64,000 nt of DNA from Ga0077555 sp041397775. Its GTDB lineage: Bacteria; Pseudomonadota; Alphaproteobacteria; Rhizobiales; Hyphomicrobiaceae. Position numbers and translations under genes: made by a program. Location: assembly GCA_041397775.1 (NCBI GenBank), contig JAWKWB010000006.1:392022-456021 (forward strand), given 5' to 3'. The notes under the pieces are model-generated. The model was given only the letters and a program-made list of their open reading frames with translations. It was not told where the DNA came from and did no database searches. Positions 1-9,085 of the stretch are shown piece by piece (within the stretch, counting starts at the first letter, position 1; each line of letters begins with the position of its first letter).

Positions 1-804
1 GCCTTCGACGTACTTCAAGTTGTCGCGGATCAGCTTCACGCGCGCATCGCTGGCTGGATGCGTCGACAGCCACTGCGGTGGCCCGCCCTTCGCCGCCTGG
101 GACATCTTCTGCCACAGCGTGATGCCCGAGGCCGGGTTGTAGCCGGCACGGGCGGCCAGTTCCATGCCGATCAGATCGGCTTCCTTCTCGTCGTCGCGCG
201 AGAACTTGAGCGTGAGCAGGCTGGCGCCGCCGGCGCCCAGGGCCTCGCCCGCCTGACCGAAGATGAGCGCCCCGATGATGCGGCCGCCGACGTTGGTGAT
301 CGTCGTCTTGGCCGCCCGCTCGCGCGAGTGCTCACGCAGCGCGTGCGCGATCTCGTGTCCGACGATCATGGCGATCTCGTCGTCCGTGAGCTTCAATTTC
401 TCGATGATTCCGGTGAAGACGGCGATCTTGCCGCCGGGCATGCAGAACGCATTGATATTGCCGGAGTTGATGAGAACGATTTCCCACTTCCACGATTTGG
501 CGCGGGGATGCCACTTGGGCACGAACGGCAACAGGTCGCGGGCGATGCGATGCAGCCGGATGTACTGGGGGTGATTGCGCGGCATCAGGGCATGGCGACT
601 CGATGCCTGCCGCTTGAGGGCAAGATACTGCTGGGCCGCAGTCTTCTCGAGGCGCTCGGCCGGCACCAGCTTGCGGACGAAGGACGGATTGCCGACCCGG
701 ACGCCTTCCTCGGGCTCCCGGGCCGAAACCGGGGCCAGTGTGCCGCCGAGCGCCATGGCTGCAGCCACGCCCGAGATCGTGATCCGTCGATGATATCTGC
801 GCAT
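1..804 (-). CDS. M48 family zinc metalloprotease (3' end outside window)
   Basis: These are the first 268 residues of a family M48 zinc protease; the C-terminus lies before position 1. The frame opens with ATG at 804, GAGG nine bases upstream, and residues 1-28 form a basic then hydrophobic leader ending in VSA, so export to the periplasm is likely. The zinc motif HEIAH is at residues 150-154 and the third-ligand segment EADLIG at about 208, followed by a THPAS segment seen in BepA/LoiP-like proteases that act on outer-membrane proteins. The family call is firm; the substrate is inference. It is divergent from the DUF1028 gene at 1008. Confidence 0.9.
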   Translation of the reverse strand, partial: MRRYHRRITISGVAAAMALGGTLAPVSAREPEEGVRVGNPSFVRKLVPAERLEKTAAQQYLALKRQASSRHALMPRNHPQYIRLHRIARDLLPFVPKWHPRAKSWKWEIVLINSGNINAFCMPGGKIAVFTGIIEKLKLTDDEIAMIVGHEIAHALREHSRERAAKTTITNVGGRIIGALIFGQAGEALGAGGASLLTLKFSRDDEKEADLIGMELAARAGYNPASGITLWQKMSQAAKGGPPQWLSTHPASDARVKLIRDNLKYVEG

Positions 805-1007
805 TCCCTGGTGCCTCGATGGCTCTTGGAGCGAAATCTCGATCTCTCTTCATATAATCGTTCGCGGGCAAACCGCGAAGGGTGCTCGCTGGTCGTGACC
901 ATGCGGGGAGCGCGCACGCACGTCCGGCCGATGCCGTCTTGTTTTCGACGGGCAATCACAGCAGGCTGGGTGATGGCAACTTTCCCCCGCAGGAGGCAAA
1001 TCCGGAC

Positions 1008-1721
1008 ATGACATGGTCCATCGTGGCGCGTGACGCGCAGACGGGACGGCTGGGCATCGCGGTGGCGACCTGCGCGTTCGCCGTCGGCGCACGGGTGCCG
1101 CATATCCGCTCCAATGTCGGCGCGATCGCAACACAGGCGCACACCAATCCTTACTTCGGCTCACGCGGGCTGGCGCTCCTGGCTGCCGGCGCCACGGCGT
1201 CGCACGCCGTTCGCATGCTGCTGGCTGCCGACGAGGGGCGCGACCATCGCCAGCTCCATGTCCTCGATACGCACGGCGACTCGGCCGCTGCGACGGGTGA
1301 GAAATGCATACCGTGGTGCGGACATCTGATCCGGCAAGGCTTCTCCGTGGCCGGCAACATGCTTGCGGGACCGCAGGTGATCGAGGCGACAGCGGAGACG
1401 TTCGCGCAGAATGACGATCTGCCGTTCGCCAGGCGTTTGTTGACGGCCATGCACGCGGGCGAGGCCGCAGGCGGCGACAAGCGCGGCCGCCAATCGGCGG
1501 CGCTTCTGATCCACGGCGACGACGATTTCGCGCTGCTCGACCTGCGCGTCGACGATCACAAGACGCCCCTCGACGAGTTGTCGCGTCTGGAGGCGGTCGC
1601 GCGGCAGCGTTTCGTGCACTATCGGCGCTACAGCCCAACGCGCGACAATCCGGCCGGCATCTTCGAGCGCGACGCCCTGGAGGCTGCAATCGCCCGGTCG
1701 ATCGAAGAAGACTACGAATGA
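1008..1721 (+). CDS. DUF1028 domain protein (Ntn-hydrolase-like)
   Basis: A 237-residue protein of the DUF1028 family, whose members adopt an N-terminal-nucleophile hydrolase-like fold and have no established reaction. The typical N-terminus MTWSIVARD and the glycine-rich segment with ATQAHTNP are present. The start at 1008 is preferred over in-frame upstream codons because AGGAGG lies eleven bases before it and the family begins exactly here. There is no signal peptide or membrane segment, so it should be cytoplasmic. It converges with aat, whose stop lies 20 bases beyond, leaving almost no room for a terminator. It ends in an acidic tail and the function is unknown. Confidence 0.85.
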   Translation: MTWSIVARDAQTGRLGIAVATCAFAVGARVPHIRSNVGAIATQAHTNPYFGSRGLALLAAGATASHAVRMLLAADEGRDHRQLHVLDTHGDSAAATGEKCIPWCGHLIRQGFSVAGNMLAGPQVIEATAETFAQNDDLPFARRLLTAMHAGEAAGGDKRGRQSAALLIHGDDDFALLDLRVDDHKTPLDELSRLEAVARQRFVHYRRYSPTRDNPAGIFERDALEAAIARSIEEDYE

Positions 1722-1741
1722 CCATGCGCGGGGCCGGGGGC

Positions 1742-2449
1742 TCAGGCCTTGCCATCGGTTGCGGCCGGCGCCTCGCCGGTGCATGCGTTGCGCACGATCG
1801 ACAGCACTGTTTGCGCATCGGCGTTGCAAGGCAGCCGCAGGAAATCGGCTTCGTGCGATATCGCGCGGTCGAGAAGGGCCTGGAAACCCGCCTTGTCCAT
1901 TTCGGTAGTCCCGAACTGGCGCAGGTGATCCGTCACGAACTGGGTGTCGAGTAGCGTGAAGCCGCCGTGGACGAGGCGGGCCACCAGATAGACCAGCGCC
2001 ACCTTGCTGGCGTCCCGCTCGGTGGAGAACATGCTTTCGCCGAAAAACGCGCCGCCCAGCGCCACCCCGTAGAGACCGCCGACGAGGCGGCCGTTCAACC
2101 ACGTCTCGATCGTGTGGCAATGGCCTTGATCGAACAGTGCGCCGTAAAGCTGGCGGATGCGGCTGTTGATCCAGGTCGAACGGCGGCCGGGACGCGATGC
2201 GGCACAACCGTCGATGACACCCTTGAAGTCGGAATTGACGCGAACCTCGTAGAGGCCGCCACGAATGGTGCGCGCGAGCCGGCGCGGCACGTGCACGTCG
2301 TCCAGCGGTAGAATGCCGCGACTTTGCGGTTCGATCCAGTAAAGGGCTGGATCGTCGGCACTTTCTGCCATGGGGAAGATGCCGCACGCATAGGCTTTCA
2401 GGAGAACCTGCGGCGTAATCTCAATGGCGATATCGTCGCGCGCTGCCAT
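1742..2449 (-). CDS. aat: Leucyl/phenylalanyl-tRNA--protein transferase
   Basis: Aat transfers Leu or Phe from charged tRNA to proteins with N-terminal Lys or Arg, marking them for ClpS/ClpAP degradation in the cytoplasm. The 235-residue protein has the family landmarks: AYACGIFPMAE near residue 22, WIEPQSRGI, the GLYGVALG and FFGESMFS core, and LLDTQFVTDHL. Length fits the family. I chose ATG 2449 because GGAG lies eleven bases upstream; a GTG at 2467 is also in frame and would add six residues. It stands alone, with a type A palindrome in its upstream region. Confidence 0.93.
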   Translation of the reverse strand: MAARDDIAIEITPQVLLKAYACGIFPMAESADDPALYWIEPQSRGILPLDDVHVPRRLARTIRGGLYEVRVNSDFKGVIDGCAASRPGRRSTWINSRIRQLYGALFDQGHCHTIETWLNGRLVGGLYGVALGGAFFGESMFSTERDASKVALVYLVARLVHGGFTLLDTQFVTDHLRQFGTTEMDKAGFQALLDRAISHEADFLRLPCNADAQTVLSIVRNACTGEAPAATDGKA

Positions 2450-2502
2450 AGGACGCGAATACTCCACTCGTTCACGCGGTGAGGAGATGCAATTGCCGGA
2501 AC

Positions 2503-2577
2503 ATTAGTGTTTGCATCTGACGTTTGGATGCGAGCCTAGCCGAAACCGGCGACCAAACGTCAGATGCGCTACACTAG
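2503..2577. repeat. Type A palindromic repeat element (copy 1)
   Basis: An imperfect palindrome with arms reading GCATCTGACGTTTGG and CCAAACGTCAGATGC, framed by TTAGTGT on the left and ACACTAG on the right, with a loop of roughly 20 bases. The same arms recur near 21.1 and 27.1 kb. It lies between the 3' end of the GMC oxidoreductase gene and the aat start. A REP-like or MITE-like element fits; transcribed, it would form a long hairpin and could terminate the GMC message. Confidence 0.8.
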
Positions 2578-2679
2578 TCGGCGGCAAAGGCAATTGCGAG
2601 GCAAGCCCCGCCGCGCCCTTTCCGTGTTCCCAAGCGCCTCCATACGTGGCGAAGTGGTAACACCGCAACGGCCATTATG

Positions 2680-4287
2680 TCACGCCTGCGCATCTTGAAG
2701 AATCATGTCTGCGGCTTTTTCCGCGATCATGATCGTCGGAGCATTGGTATTGCTGGACGTCATCTTCGGGAATACCGAGGCATCCACGACGCGCATGCCT
2801 GCAATGCCGTGCACCCGCAGCCGGGGGTCGACCACCGCCATCCGGTCCGTGCCCATTTTGCACGTGCCGACAGGGTGATAGACCGTGCTGCCGTGCTGAT
2901 AGGCATAGTCCAGCCATTCGTCGTCCGTCTGGATGTCCGTGCCGGGATAGACCTCGCGGCCACCACAAGCAGCAAAGGCCGGCGCCTCGAGGATGGCCCG
3001 CGAAAACCGCAGACCGGCGACGATGGCCTTCCTGTCGATCTCATGGTCGAGATAGTTGGGACGGATGGACGGCGCCTCGCGGGGATTGCTCGATCTGGCG
3101 AGAACCGTGCCGCGGGCTTCCGGCCGGCATTGCCAGGCGCCGCAGGTCATGCCGGGCGTGTCGTCGAGCTTGCCGATCTGGCCGTTCGGGTAGCTCGCGG
3201 GGGCGAACGAGATCTGCACGTCGGGCCGCGTCATGTGCGGTTCGGTGCGGATGAAGCCGATGCCATTGCCGGCGGAGTAGGTGAGGATGCCGTCGCCCTT
3301 CACCACCCAGCGCACGACCTGCGCAGCCAGACGCCAGCCGCGCGACATTTCGTTGACGGTCGTGCGCCCTTCCACCGCGCGCACGACGCGGGCGACGAAG
3401 TGATCGTGAAAGTTGTAGCCGACACCTGGTAGCGCCACGCGAACGGGGACACCGATCGCGCCGAGATGCTCGGGATTTCCGATGCCGGAGAGTTGCAGCA
3501 CCTGCGGCGAGTTGATGGCGCCGGCAGACAGGATCACCTCGCGGCGCGCCGTGATGGGCTCGGGCGTGCCGGCGCCCATGCCGCGCGCGAAGGTGACGCC
3601 GGAGACCCGGTTGCCCTCGACGTTGAGACCGAGGACGAGCACGCCCGTCTCGACCTTCAGGTTGGGGCGCTTCATCGCCGGACGCAGGAACGCGCGCGCC
3701 GTCGAAATGCGCCAGCGGCCGCGGCGGGTCTGCTGCACATAGCCGACGCCTTCCTGTGCGGCTCCGTTGTAGTCGGGGTTGTAGGGCATCCCGACCTGCT
3801 GGCCCGCCTTGACGAAATCGTGCGTCAGCGGATGGTGGCCGCGATAGTCCTCGACGACGAGCGGCCCGCTCTTGCCGCGATAGGCCGGATCGCCGGGCAG
3901 GTACGTCTCCGACTTCTTGAAGTAGGGCAGCACCTCCTGGTAGCTCCAGCCGTGCGCGCCCATTGCCGCCCAGTCGTCGTAATCCTCGCGCTGCCCGCGC
4001 ACCTGCATGACGCCGTTGATCGAGGACGAGCCACCCAACACGCGCCCGCGCGGATAGAGGATGCGCCGGTCCTTGGTTCGCGTCTCGGGATCCGTGTGAT
4101 AGACCCAGTTGACTGCGGGGTTGTCGAGCAGCTTGAAGAAGCCAGCGGGAAAATGGATGTAGGGACTACGGTAGTCGCTGGGGCCGGCCTCCAGCAGGCA
4201 GACCGTGTATTTGCCGTTCTCCGTCAGCCGGTGGGCCAGCACCGAGCCCGCAGAGCCGGCGCCGACGATCACGAAATCGAATTCCAA
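2680..4287 (-). CDS. GMC-family FAD oxidoreductase (choline/alcohol dehydrogenase-like)
   Basis: A 535-residue flavoenzyme of the glucose-methanol-choline family, which oxidises alcohols using FAD. The dinucleotide motif GAGSAG is at about residues 8-13, the second signature GGSSSING near 80, and the C-terminal active-site region has HPVGTCKMG and DASVFP. The best start is TTG at 4287: GGGGAGG sits five bases upstream and the protein then begins MEFDFVIVGAGSAG, as relatives do. In-frame ATGs at 4332 and 4305 lack such a site. No signal peptide is seen, so it is cytoplasmic or membrane-associated. It is close to BetA and AlkJ-type enzymes; the substrate is unresolved. It is divergent from the SLC13 carrier. 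Confidence 0.9.
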   Translation of the reverse strand: MEFDFVIVGAGSAGSVLAHRLTENGKYTVCLLEAGPSDYRSPYIHFPAGFFKLLDNPAVNWVYHTDPETRTKDRRILYPRGRVLGGSSSINGVMQVRGQREDYDDWAAMGAHGWSYQEVLPYFKKSETYLPGDPAYRGKSGPLVVEDYRGHHPLTHDFVKAGQQVGMPYNPDYNGAAQEGVGYVQQTRRGRWRISTARAFLRPAMKRPNLKVETGVLVLGLNVEGNRVSGVTFARGMGAGTPEPITARREVILSAGAINSPQVLQLSGIGNPEHLGAIGVPVRVALPGVGYNFHDHFVARVVRAVEGRTTVNEMSRGWRLAAQVVRWVVKGDGILTYSAGNGIGFIRTEPHMTRPDVQISFAPASYPNGQIGKLDDTPGMTCGAWQCRPEARGTVLARSSNPREAPSIRPNYLDHEIDRKAIVAGLRFSRAILEAPAFAACGGREVYPGTDIQTDDEWLDYAYQHGSTVYHPVGTCKMGTDRMAVVDPRLRVHGIAGMRVVDASVFPKMTSSNTNAPTIMIAEKAADMILQDAQA

Positions 4288-4447
4288 GCAGGCCTCCCCG
4301 GGCATATGTGTTTTTTGGAGTATAACGCCCACCGGGCGCGCTCGAACAGTCCCGGCGATGCTGCAACCAAATGACGGCGAAGCCGGTTAAGCTTCAACCC
4401 GAACGTCGCCACCTGCGTGCCCAAAGGTTCCAATCCGACGGCTTTCC

Positions 4448-6232
4448 ATGATCGATCCGAAGATTTCCATCGCTGTCATTCTGGCCGTGACGCTCGGGCT
4501 GTTCGTCTGGGGGCGCTGGCGGCACGACGTCGTGGCCTTGCTTGCGCTTTCCGCCAGTATCATGGCTGGCGCCGTGCGCCCGGACGAGGCCTTCAAGGGC
4601 TTCGGCGATCCCGCCGTGGTCACGGTCGGCCTGGTGCTCGTCATGAGCGCGGCGATCCGGCAGTCGGGGGTCCTCGACCGGCTGGTCCGCGCGCTCGAGC
4701 ACGTGGCCGACAATCAGACCGTGCAGGTGGCGCTCTTCACGATGATCGTCGTGGCCCTGTCCGGCTTCATGAACAACGTGGGCGCCTTGGCGATCATCAT
4801 GCCGCTGGCCATCGGCAGCGCGGAACGGACGGGACGATCGCCCTCGGTTCTGCTGATGCCTATCGCCTTCGGCTCTCTCCTGGGCGGGCTTCTCACGTTG
4901 ATCGGCACGCCGCCCAACCTCCTCATTTCCAGCGTCCGCCAGGAAATTCTGGGGCAACCCTTCGGCATGTTCGACTTCGCCCCGGTCGGCATCGTGATCG
5001 CCGTCGTCGGCGTCGTCTACCTGTCGTTCGCCTGGCGGCTGCTGCCGGCGGACAGGAAGGGCAAACCCTCGCCGGAGTCGCGGTTTCGCGTTTCCGATTT
5101 CGTGACCGAGGCCATCGTGCCGGAGAAGTCGCCGACGGTCGGCAAGACGATCGCCGATATCGAAGAGCTGAGCGAAGGCGAAGCGACCGTCGTCGCACTC
5201 ATTTCCTGGAAACGGCAGCACCAGGCGCCACCGCGCTACTGGCGGGTCGCGGCGGGAGACATCCTCGCAATCGAGTCCGACTCCGCCACTTTGAAGAAGC
5301 TCGTCGACACCGCAAAGCTCGAGCTCGTCGGGGACAAGAAGCTCAGCGAACAGCATATGACCTCGAAGGAGTTCGGCACGGTCGAAGTGGTCGTGACCGC
5401 GAACAGCGACATCATCGGCCAGTCGGCCGAGATGCTGAAATTGCGTGACCGCGGGGTCAATCTTCTGGCGCTCAGCCGCCAGGGCCGCCGGCGACACCGC
5501 AGGCTCGGCCGAGAGCGCTTCAAGGAAGGCGACGTCCTGGCCCTGCATGGCGACCTCGACCATCTCGGCGTCATGATCCGCGAGCTGGGCCTGCTGCCAC
5601 TCGCCGAGCGCAAGATCGAGCTTGGCCGGCGCGCCAGCCCGTACCTGCCGATCACGGTGATGGCGCTCGCCATCCTGGCGGCGACGACGGGGATGATCCC
5701 GTTCGCCATCGCCTTCCTGATCGGCGTCGTCGTGCTGGCACTCGCGCGCATCATGCGGCCGGCGGAGATGTACGAAGCGATCGATCCTTCGATCATCGTC
5801 CTGATGGCCGCACTCATTCCGGTGACGACTGCGGTGCAAACCTCGGGCGGCACGGAGGCGGTGGCCTTCTGGATCGCGAACCTCGCTGCGGGCTGGCCGC
5901 CACTCGCGGGGTTGGCGCTGATCCTGGTGGCGACGCTTCTCATCACGCCGGTGCTCAACAATGCCGCCACCGTGCTTCTGATGGGCCCCATCGCCGCCGG
6001 TTTCGCCTCCAAGTCCGGGCTCAATGCCGATGCATTCCTGATGGCCGTCGCCATCGGCGCCTCGTGCGATTTCCTGACGCCGTTCGGGCATCAGTCGAAC
6101 ACGCTGGTGATGGGACCTGGCGGCTACAAGTTCCTCGACTATGCGCGATTGGGCTTGCCGCTGACGCTGATCATCACCATCGTGAGCCTGCTCATGATCC
6201 CGGTCGTATGGCCACTTTGGAATGCCAGATAG
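4448..6232 (+). CDS. SLC13/DASS-type permease with RCK_C domains
   Basis: A 594-residue inner-membrane carrier of the divalent anion:sodium symporter superfamily (CitT, Na/sulfate and ArsB-like). Two blocks of hydrophobic helices (about 1-200 and 395-594) flank a soluble middle at about 205-380 that looks like two TrkA-C (RCK_C) modules, an arrangement known in bacterial sulfate/anion permeases. The paired helical hairpin motifs are visible as GFMNNVGALAIIMP with GTPPNLL in the first half and PVLNNAATVLLM with FGHQSNTLV in the second. The start is ATG 4448. Substrate is probably a dicarboxylate or sulfate-type anion, by family only. Confidence 0.88.
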   Translation: MIDPKISIAVILAVTLGLFVWGRWRHDVVALLALSASIMAGAVRPDEAFKGFGDPAVVTVGLVLVMSAAIRQSGVLDRLVRALEHVADNQTVQVALFTMIVVALSGFMNNVGALAIIMPLAIGSAERTGRSPSVLLMPIAFGSLLGGLLTLIGTPPNLLISSVRQEILGQPFGMFDFAPVGIVIAVVGVVYLSFAWRLLPADRKGKPSPESRFRVSDFVTEAIVPEKSPTVGKTIADIEELSEGEATVVALISWKRQHQAPPRYWRVAAGDILAIESDSATLKKLVDTAKLELVGDKKLSEQHMTSKEFGTVEVVVTANSDIIGQSAEMLKLRDRGVNLLALSRQGRRRHRRLGRERFKEGDVLALHGDLDHLGVMIRELGLLPLAERKIELGRRASPYLPITVMALAILAATTGMIPFAIAFLIGVVVLALARIMRPAEMYEAIDPSIIVLMAALIPVTTAVQTSGGTEAVAFWIANLAAGWPPLAGLALILVATLLITPVLNNAATVLLMGPIAAGFASKSGLNADAFLMAVAIGASCDFLTPFGHQSNTLVMGPGGYKFLDYARLGLPLTLIITIVSLLMIPVVWPLWNAR

Positions 6233-6290
6233 GTTGTGTGCACGGTCACGCGCGTCGCTCGCATGACGTGAAAATAGAAGGTGAGTTCGG

Positions 6291-7112
6291 ATGGCTTTCG
6301 ATTTTTCATCGCTGCTGTGGATCGCGTTCCTGCTCATGGCGTTGCAGCCGTTGCTCGTCGCGCGCTGGTACGGGGTGCAGCGCATGCAGGCCATTCGCGC
6401 CATCGAGCGGGCCCACCGATCGCGCGTCATCACGATGATCCACCGGCAAGAGAAGCGAAGCATGTTCGGCTTCAACATCTCGCGCCATATCGACCTGGAG
6501 GATGCCCAGACCATCATTGCGGCGATCAAGGAAACGCCGCCCAACATGCCGATCGACCTCATCGTGCATACGCCGGGGGGCCTGGTTCTGGCGGCGATGC
6601 AGATCGCGCGTGCCGTGGAGGCGCATCCCGCGAAGGTCACCGTGCACGTTCCCGTCTACGCGATGTCGGGCGGCACGCTGATCGCGCTGGCCGCCGACGA
6701 GATCGTGCTCGGCGAATTCTCGGTGCTGGGTCCGATCGACCCGCAGATCGCCGGCCTGCCTGCGGCCAGCATCGTGCGGGCGCGCGATGCCAAGCCGGTG
6801 GACAAGGTGATGGACCTGACGCTGGTGCTTGCCGACATCAGCGAAAAGGCACTGGCCCAGGTCAAACGCGGAGCCGTGGAGATCCTGACGCCGCAGATGG
6901 AGCAGGGCGCGGCGGAGCGGCTGGCTGAAAAGCTCGCCGGCGGACATTGGACGCACGACTATGCCCTGACGGCGGAAGAGGCCAAGGCACTGGGCCTGCC
7001 CATCAAGGTGGGGATTTCGCCACCTGTGATGCAGTTGATGAAACTCTATCCCCAGCCCGTGCAGCGTGCCGGCGTCGAGTTCCTGCCCATCGACGTGCCA
7101 CGCCCTCGCTGA
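6291..7112 (+). CDS. Membrane-anchored Clp-fold serine protease (SDH_protease family)
   Basis: A 273-residue protein of the serine dehydrogenase proteinase (SDH_protease) family with the ClpP/SppA crotonase-like fold. Residues 5-25 form one membrane helix; the rest should face the cytoplasm. The oxyanion-hole segment HTPGGL is near residue 97 and the nucleophile segment MSGGTLIALAADEI near 127, as in SppA-type enzymes. GAAGGTGAG lies before the ATG. It follows the SLC13 gene by 58 bases and may be cotranscribed. Its stop codon directly abuts the stop of the convergent ABC ATPase gene. The natural substrate is unknown; a role in membrane-protein turnover is inference. Confidence 0.88.
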   Translation: MAFDFSSLLWIAFLLMALQPLLVARWYGVQRMQAIRAIERAHRSRVITMIHRQEKRSMFGFNISRHIDLEDAQTIIAAIKETPPNMPIDLIVHTPGGLVLAAMQIARAVEAHPAKVTVHVPVYAMSGGTLIALAADEIVLGEFSVLGPIDPQIAGLPAASIVRARDAKPVDKVMDLTLVLADISEKALAQVKRGAVEILTPQMEQGAAERLAEKLAGGHWTHDYALTAEEAKALGLPIKVGISPPVMQLMKLYPQPVQRAGVEFLPIDVPRPR

Positions 7113-8105
7113 TCACGTCACGAGATGGCAGGCGACGTGACGTCCCTGGCCTAGATCGCGCAGCGCCGGTGACTCCTGCCGGCACCTGGCCTCCGCAAAC
7201 GGGCAGCGCGTGTGGAAGTGGCAGCCGGACGGCGGATCGATGGGCGAGGGCACGTCGCCTTCGAGCACGATCCGCTCCTTCCTGGCGCGCGGATCGGGGA
7301 TGGGGGCAGCGGCGAGCAGCGCGCGCGAATAGGGATGGAGCGGGTCGGCGAACAGGGCCTCCTTCTCGGCGAGTTCGACGATGCGACCGAGATACATGAC
7401 CGCGATGCGATGGCCGATGTGCTCAACGACGCCCAGGTCGTGGCTGATGAAGAGATAGGCGAGGCCGAGGTCCTCCTGCAGGTCCATCATCAGGTTCAAG
7501 ACCTGCGCCTGGACGGAGACGTCGAGCGCGGAGACGGGCTCGTCGGCGACGATCAATGCGGGATTGAGGGCGAGCGCCCGCGCCAGACCCAGCCGCTGGC
7601 GCTGGCCGCCCGAGAACTCGAAGGGGTACTTGTCGAGGGCATCCTCGCGCAAGCCGACGCGTGCGAACAATTCCGCGACACGCGTGCGATGATCGGCTGA
7701 ACCGCTCGCGGCGAAATTCTCCAGCGGCTCGGCAACGATGCTGCCTGCGCGCATGCGCGGATTGAGCGAGGCGTAGGGGTCCTGAAACACGATCTGCATG
7801 CGCCGCCGCGCCTGGCGCAGGGCCTCGGCCGACTGTCCCGTGATATCCTCGCCGTCGAGGTGGATGGTGCCACCCGTCGGCTCGATCAATCTGAGGACGA
7901 GGCGGCCAACGGTCGATTTTCCGCAGCCCGATTCACCGACGACGCAGAGTGTCTCGCCCGGGCGCAGGGCAAAGCTGACGCCGTCCACGGCCTTGACTTC
8001 GGCCGTCGTGCGCTGGAAGAGCCCACGCTTGACGGGGAAGTATTTGCGCAGGTCGCGCACCTCCAGGATATCGGGCGCGCTACCACCAGAGCCGGTCGCC
8101 GTCAT
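7113..8105 (-). CDS. Dipeptide-type ABC importer, second ATPase (OppF/DppF-like)
   Basis: A 330-residue ABC ATPase of the peptide/nickel importer class. Walker A GESGCGKST is near residue 58, the Q-loop in VFQDPYASLNPRM, the signature FSGGQRQR, Walker B LIVADEPVSALD and the switch HDLGV. The C-terminal oligopeptide-transporter domain carries the cysteine cluster around GCHFHTRCPFA. Start ATG 8105 overlaps the stop of the upstream ATPase gene by four bases (ATGA), with GGGAGG just before it, so translation is coupled. It is the last gene of the operon SBP - permease B - permease C - ATPase D - ATPase F. Confidence 0.93.
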   Translation of the reverse strand: MTATGSGGSAPDILEVRDLRKYFPVKRGLFQRTTAEVKAVDGVSFALRPGETLCVVGESGCGKSTVGRLVLRLIEPTGGTIHLDGEDITGQSAEALRQARRRMQIVFQDPYASLNPRMRAGSIVAEPLENFAASGSADHRTRVAELFARVGLREDALDKYPFEFSGGQRQRLGLARALALNPALIVADEPVSALDVSVQAQVLNLMMDLQEDLGLAYLFISHDLGVVEHIGHRIAVMYLGRIVELAEKEALFADPLHPYSRALLAAAPIPDPRARKERIVLEGDVPSPIDPPSGCHFHTRCPFAEARCRQESPALRDLGQGRHVACHLVT

Positions 8106-9085
8106 GCGCCCTCCCCTTCCGTACTGTGATAGCAGGCCACGAGGTGAGGGCCGGGGTTCAAGCCTGCGGCGCCGATATCGCGCAACACCGGTCGCGACGT
8201 CCGGCAGACCTCGTCCGCGCGGCTGCAGCGTGGCGCGAATGCACACCCTGCGATCGGTTCGCGCAGCGAGGGCACGATGCCCGGGATCTCCTGCAAGCGG
8301 CGCCGCCGTGCGCCGGCGCGCCCGCGCGCGATGGAATCGAGCAGCCCCCGCGTGTAGGGATGCGCCGGGCGGTCGAACAACTCGAGCACCGAGGCTTCCT
8401 CGACCTTGCGGCCCGCATACATGACGATCACGCGTTGGCAGGTCTCGGCGACGACGCCCAGGTCGTGCGTGATGAGAATGACCGCCGCGCCGGTGCGCTC
8501 CTTCATCTCGAGCATCAGCTTGAGCACCTGCGCCTGGATCGTCACGTCGAGCGCGGTCGTCGGCTCGTCGGCAATCAACAGCCGCGGACTGCAGGCCAGC
8601 GCCATGGCGATCATGACGCGCTGGCGCATGCCGCCGGAGAACTGGTGCGGGTAATCGTCGAGGCGTCGCGCGGCATCGGGAATGCGGACGAGCTCCAGCA
8701 TTTCCAGTGCGCGGGCGCGCGCCTTGTCACGGTCGACGCCGACGTGGATGCGGACCGCCTCGGCAATCTGGTGGCCGACGGTGAGCACCGGATTGAGGCT
8801 CGTCATCGGCTCCTGGAAGATCATGGCGATATGATTGCCGCGGATATCGCGCATCTGCGCCTCGGCGAGCGCGAGCAGATCGCGCCCCTCGAAGGTGACC
8901 GCCCCGCCCACCGTGCGGCCGAGCCTGGCCGGGAGCAGCCGCAGGATCGACAGCGCCGTCACGCTTTTGCCGCAGCCCGACTCGCCCACGATCCCGAGCG
9001 TCTCGCCGGCCCGCACCTCGAACGACATCCCGTCGATCATGCGTGACGCCCTCCTCGTTGAAGAAGTGCGTCTGGAGATCGGCAA
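8102..9085 (-). CDS. Dipeptide-type ABC importer, first ATPase (OppD/DppD-like), N-terminus frame-disrupted
   Basis: An ABC ATPase with Walker A GESGCGKS, FQEPMTSLNP, signature FSGGMRQR, Walker B LLIADEPTTALD and the C-terminal OppD domain with CAFAPRCSRA. The body is intact, but the first 15 or so residues of this frame do not resemble the family. The expected N-terminal strand (SLLKVADLQTHFF) is readable in another frame at about 9098-9042, and a suitable ATG lies at 9106 in the frame of the body. Two compensating indels, one near 9102 and one near 9042, would restore a normal protein. The printed start (TTG at 9085) is therefore only the limit of the open frame. Confidence 0.85.
   Translation of the reverse strand: MPISRRTSSTRRASRMIDGMSFEVRAGETLGIVGESGCGKSVTALSILRLLPARLGRTVGGAVTFEGRDLLALAEAQMRDIRGNHIAMIFQEPMTSLNPVLTVGHQIAEAVRIHVGVDRDKARARALEMLELVRIPDAARRLDDYPHQFSGGMRQRVMIAMALACSPRLLIADEPTTALDVTIQAQVLKLMLEMKERTGAAVILITHDLGVVAETCQRVIVMYAGRKVEEASVLELFDRPAHPYTRGLLDSIARGRAGARRRRLQEIPGIVPSLREPIAGCAFAPRCSRADEVCRTSRPVLRDIGAAGLNPGPHLVACYHSTEGEGA

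Noticed and set aside
4394..6640. Minus-strand open frame of about 750 residues across the SLC13 and protease genes
   Set aside because: No domain resemblance and extreme histidine/arginine/aspartate composition; the plus-strand genes explain the region.
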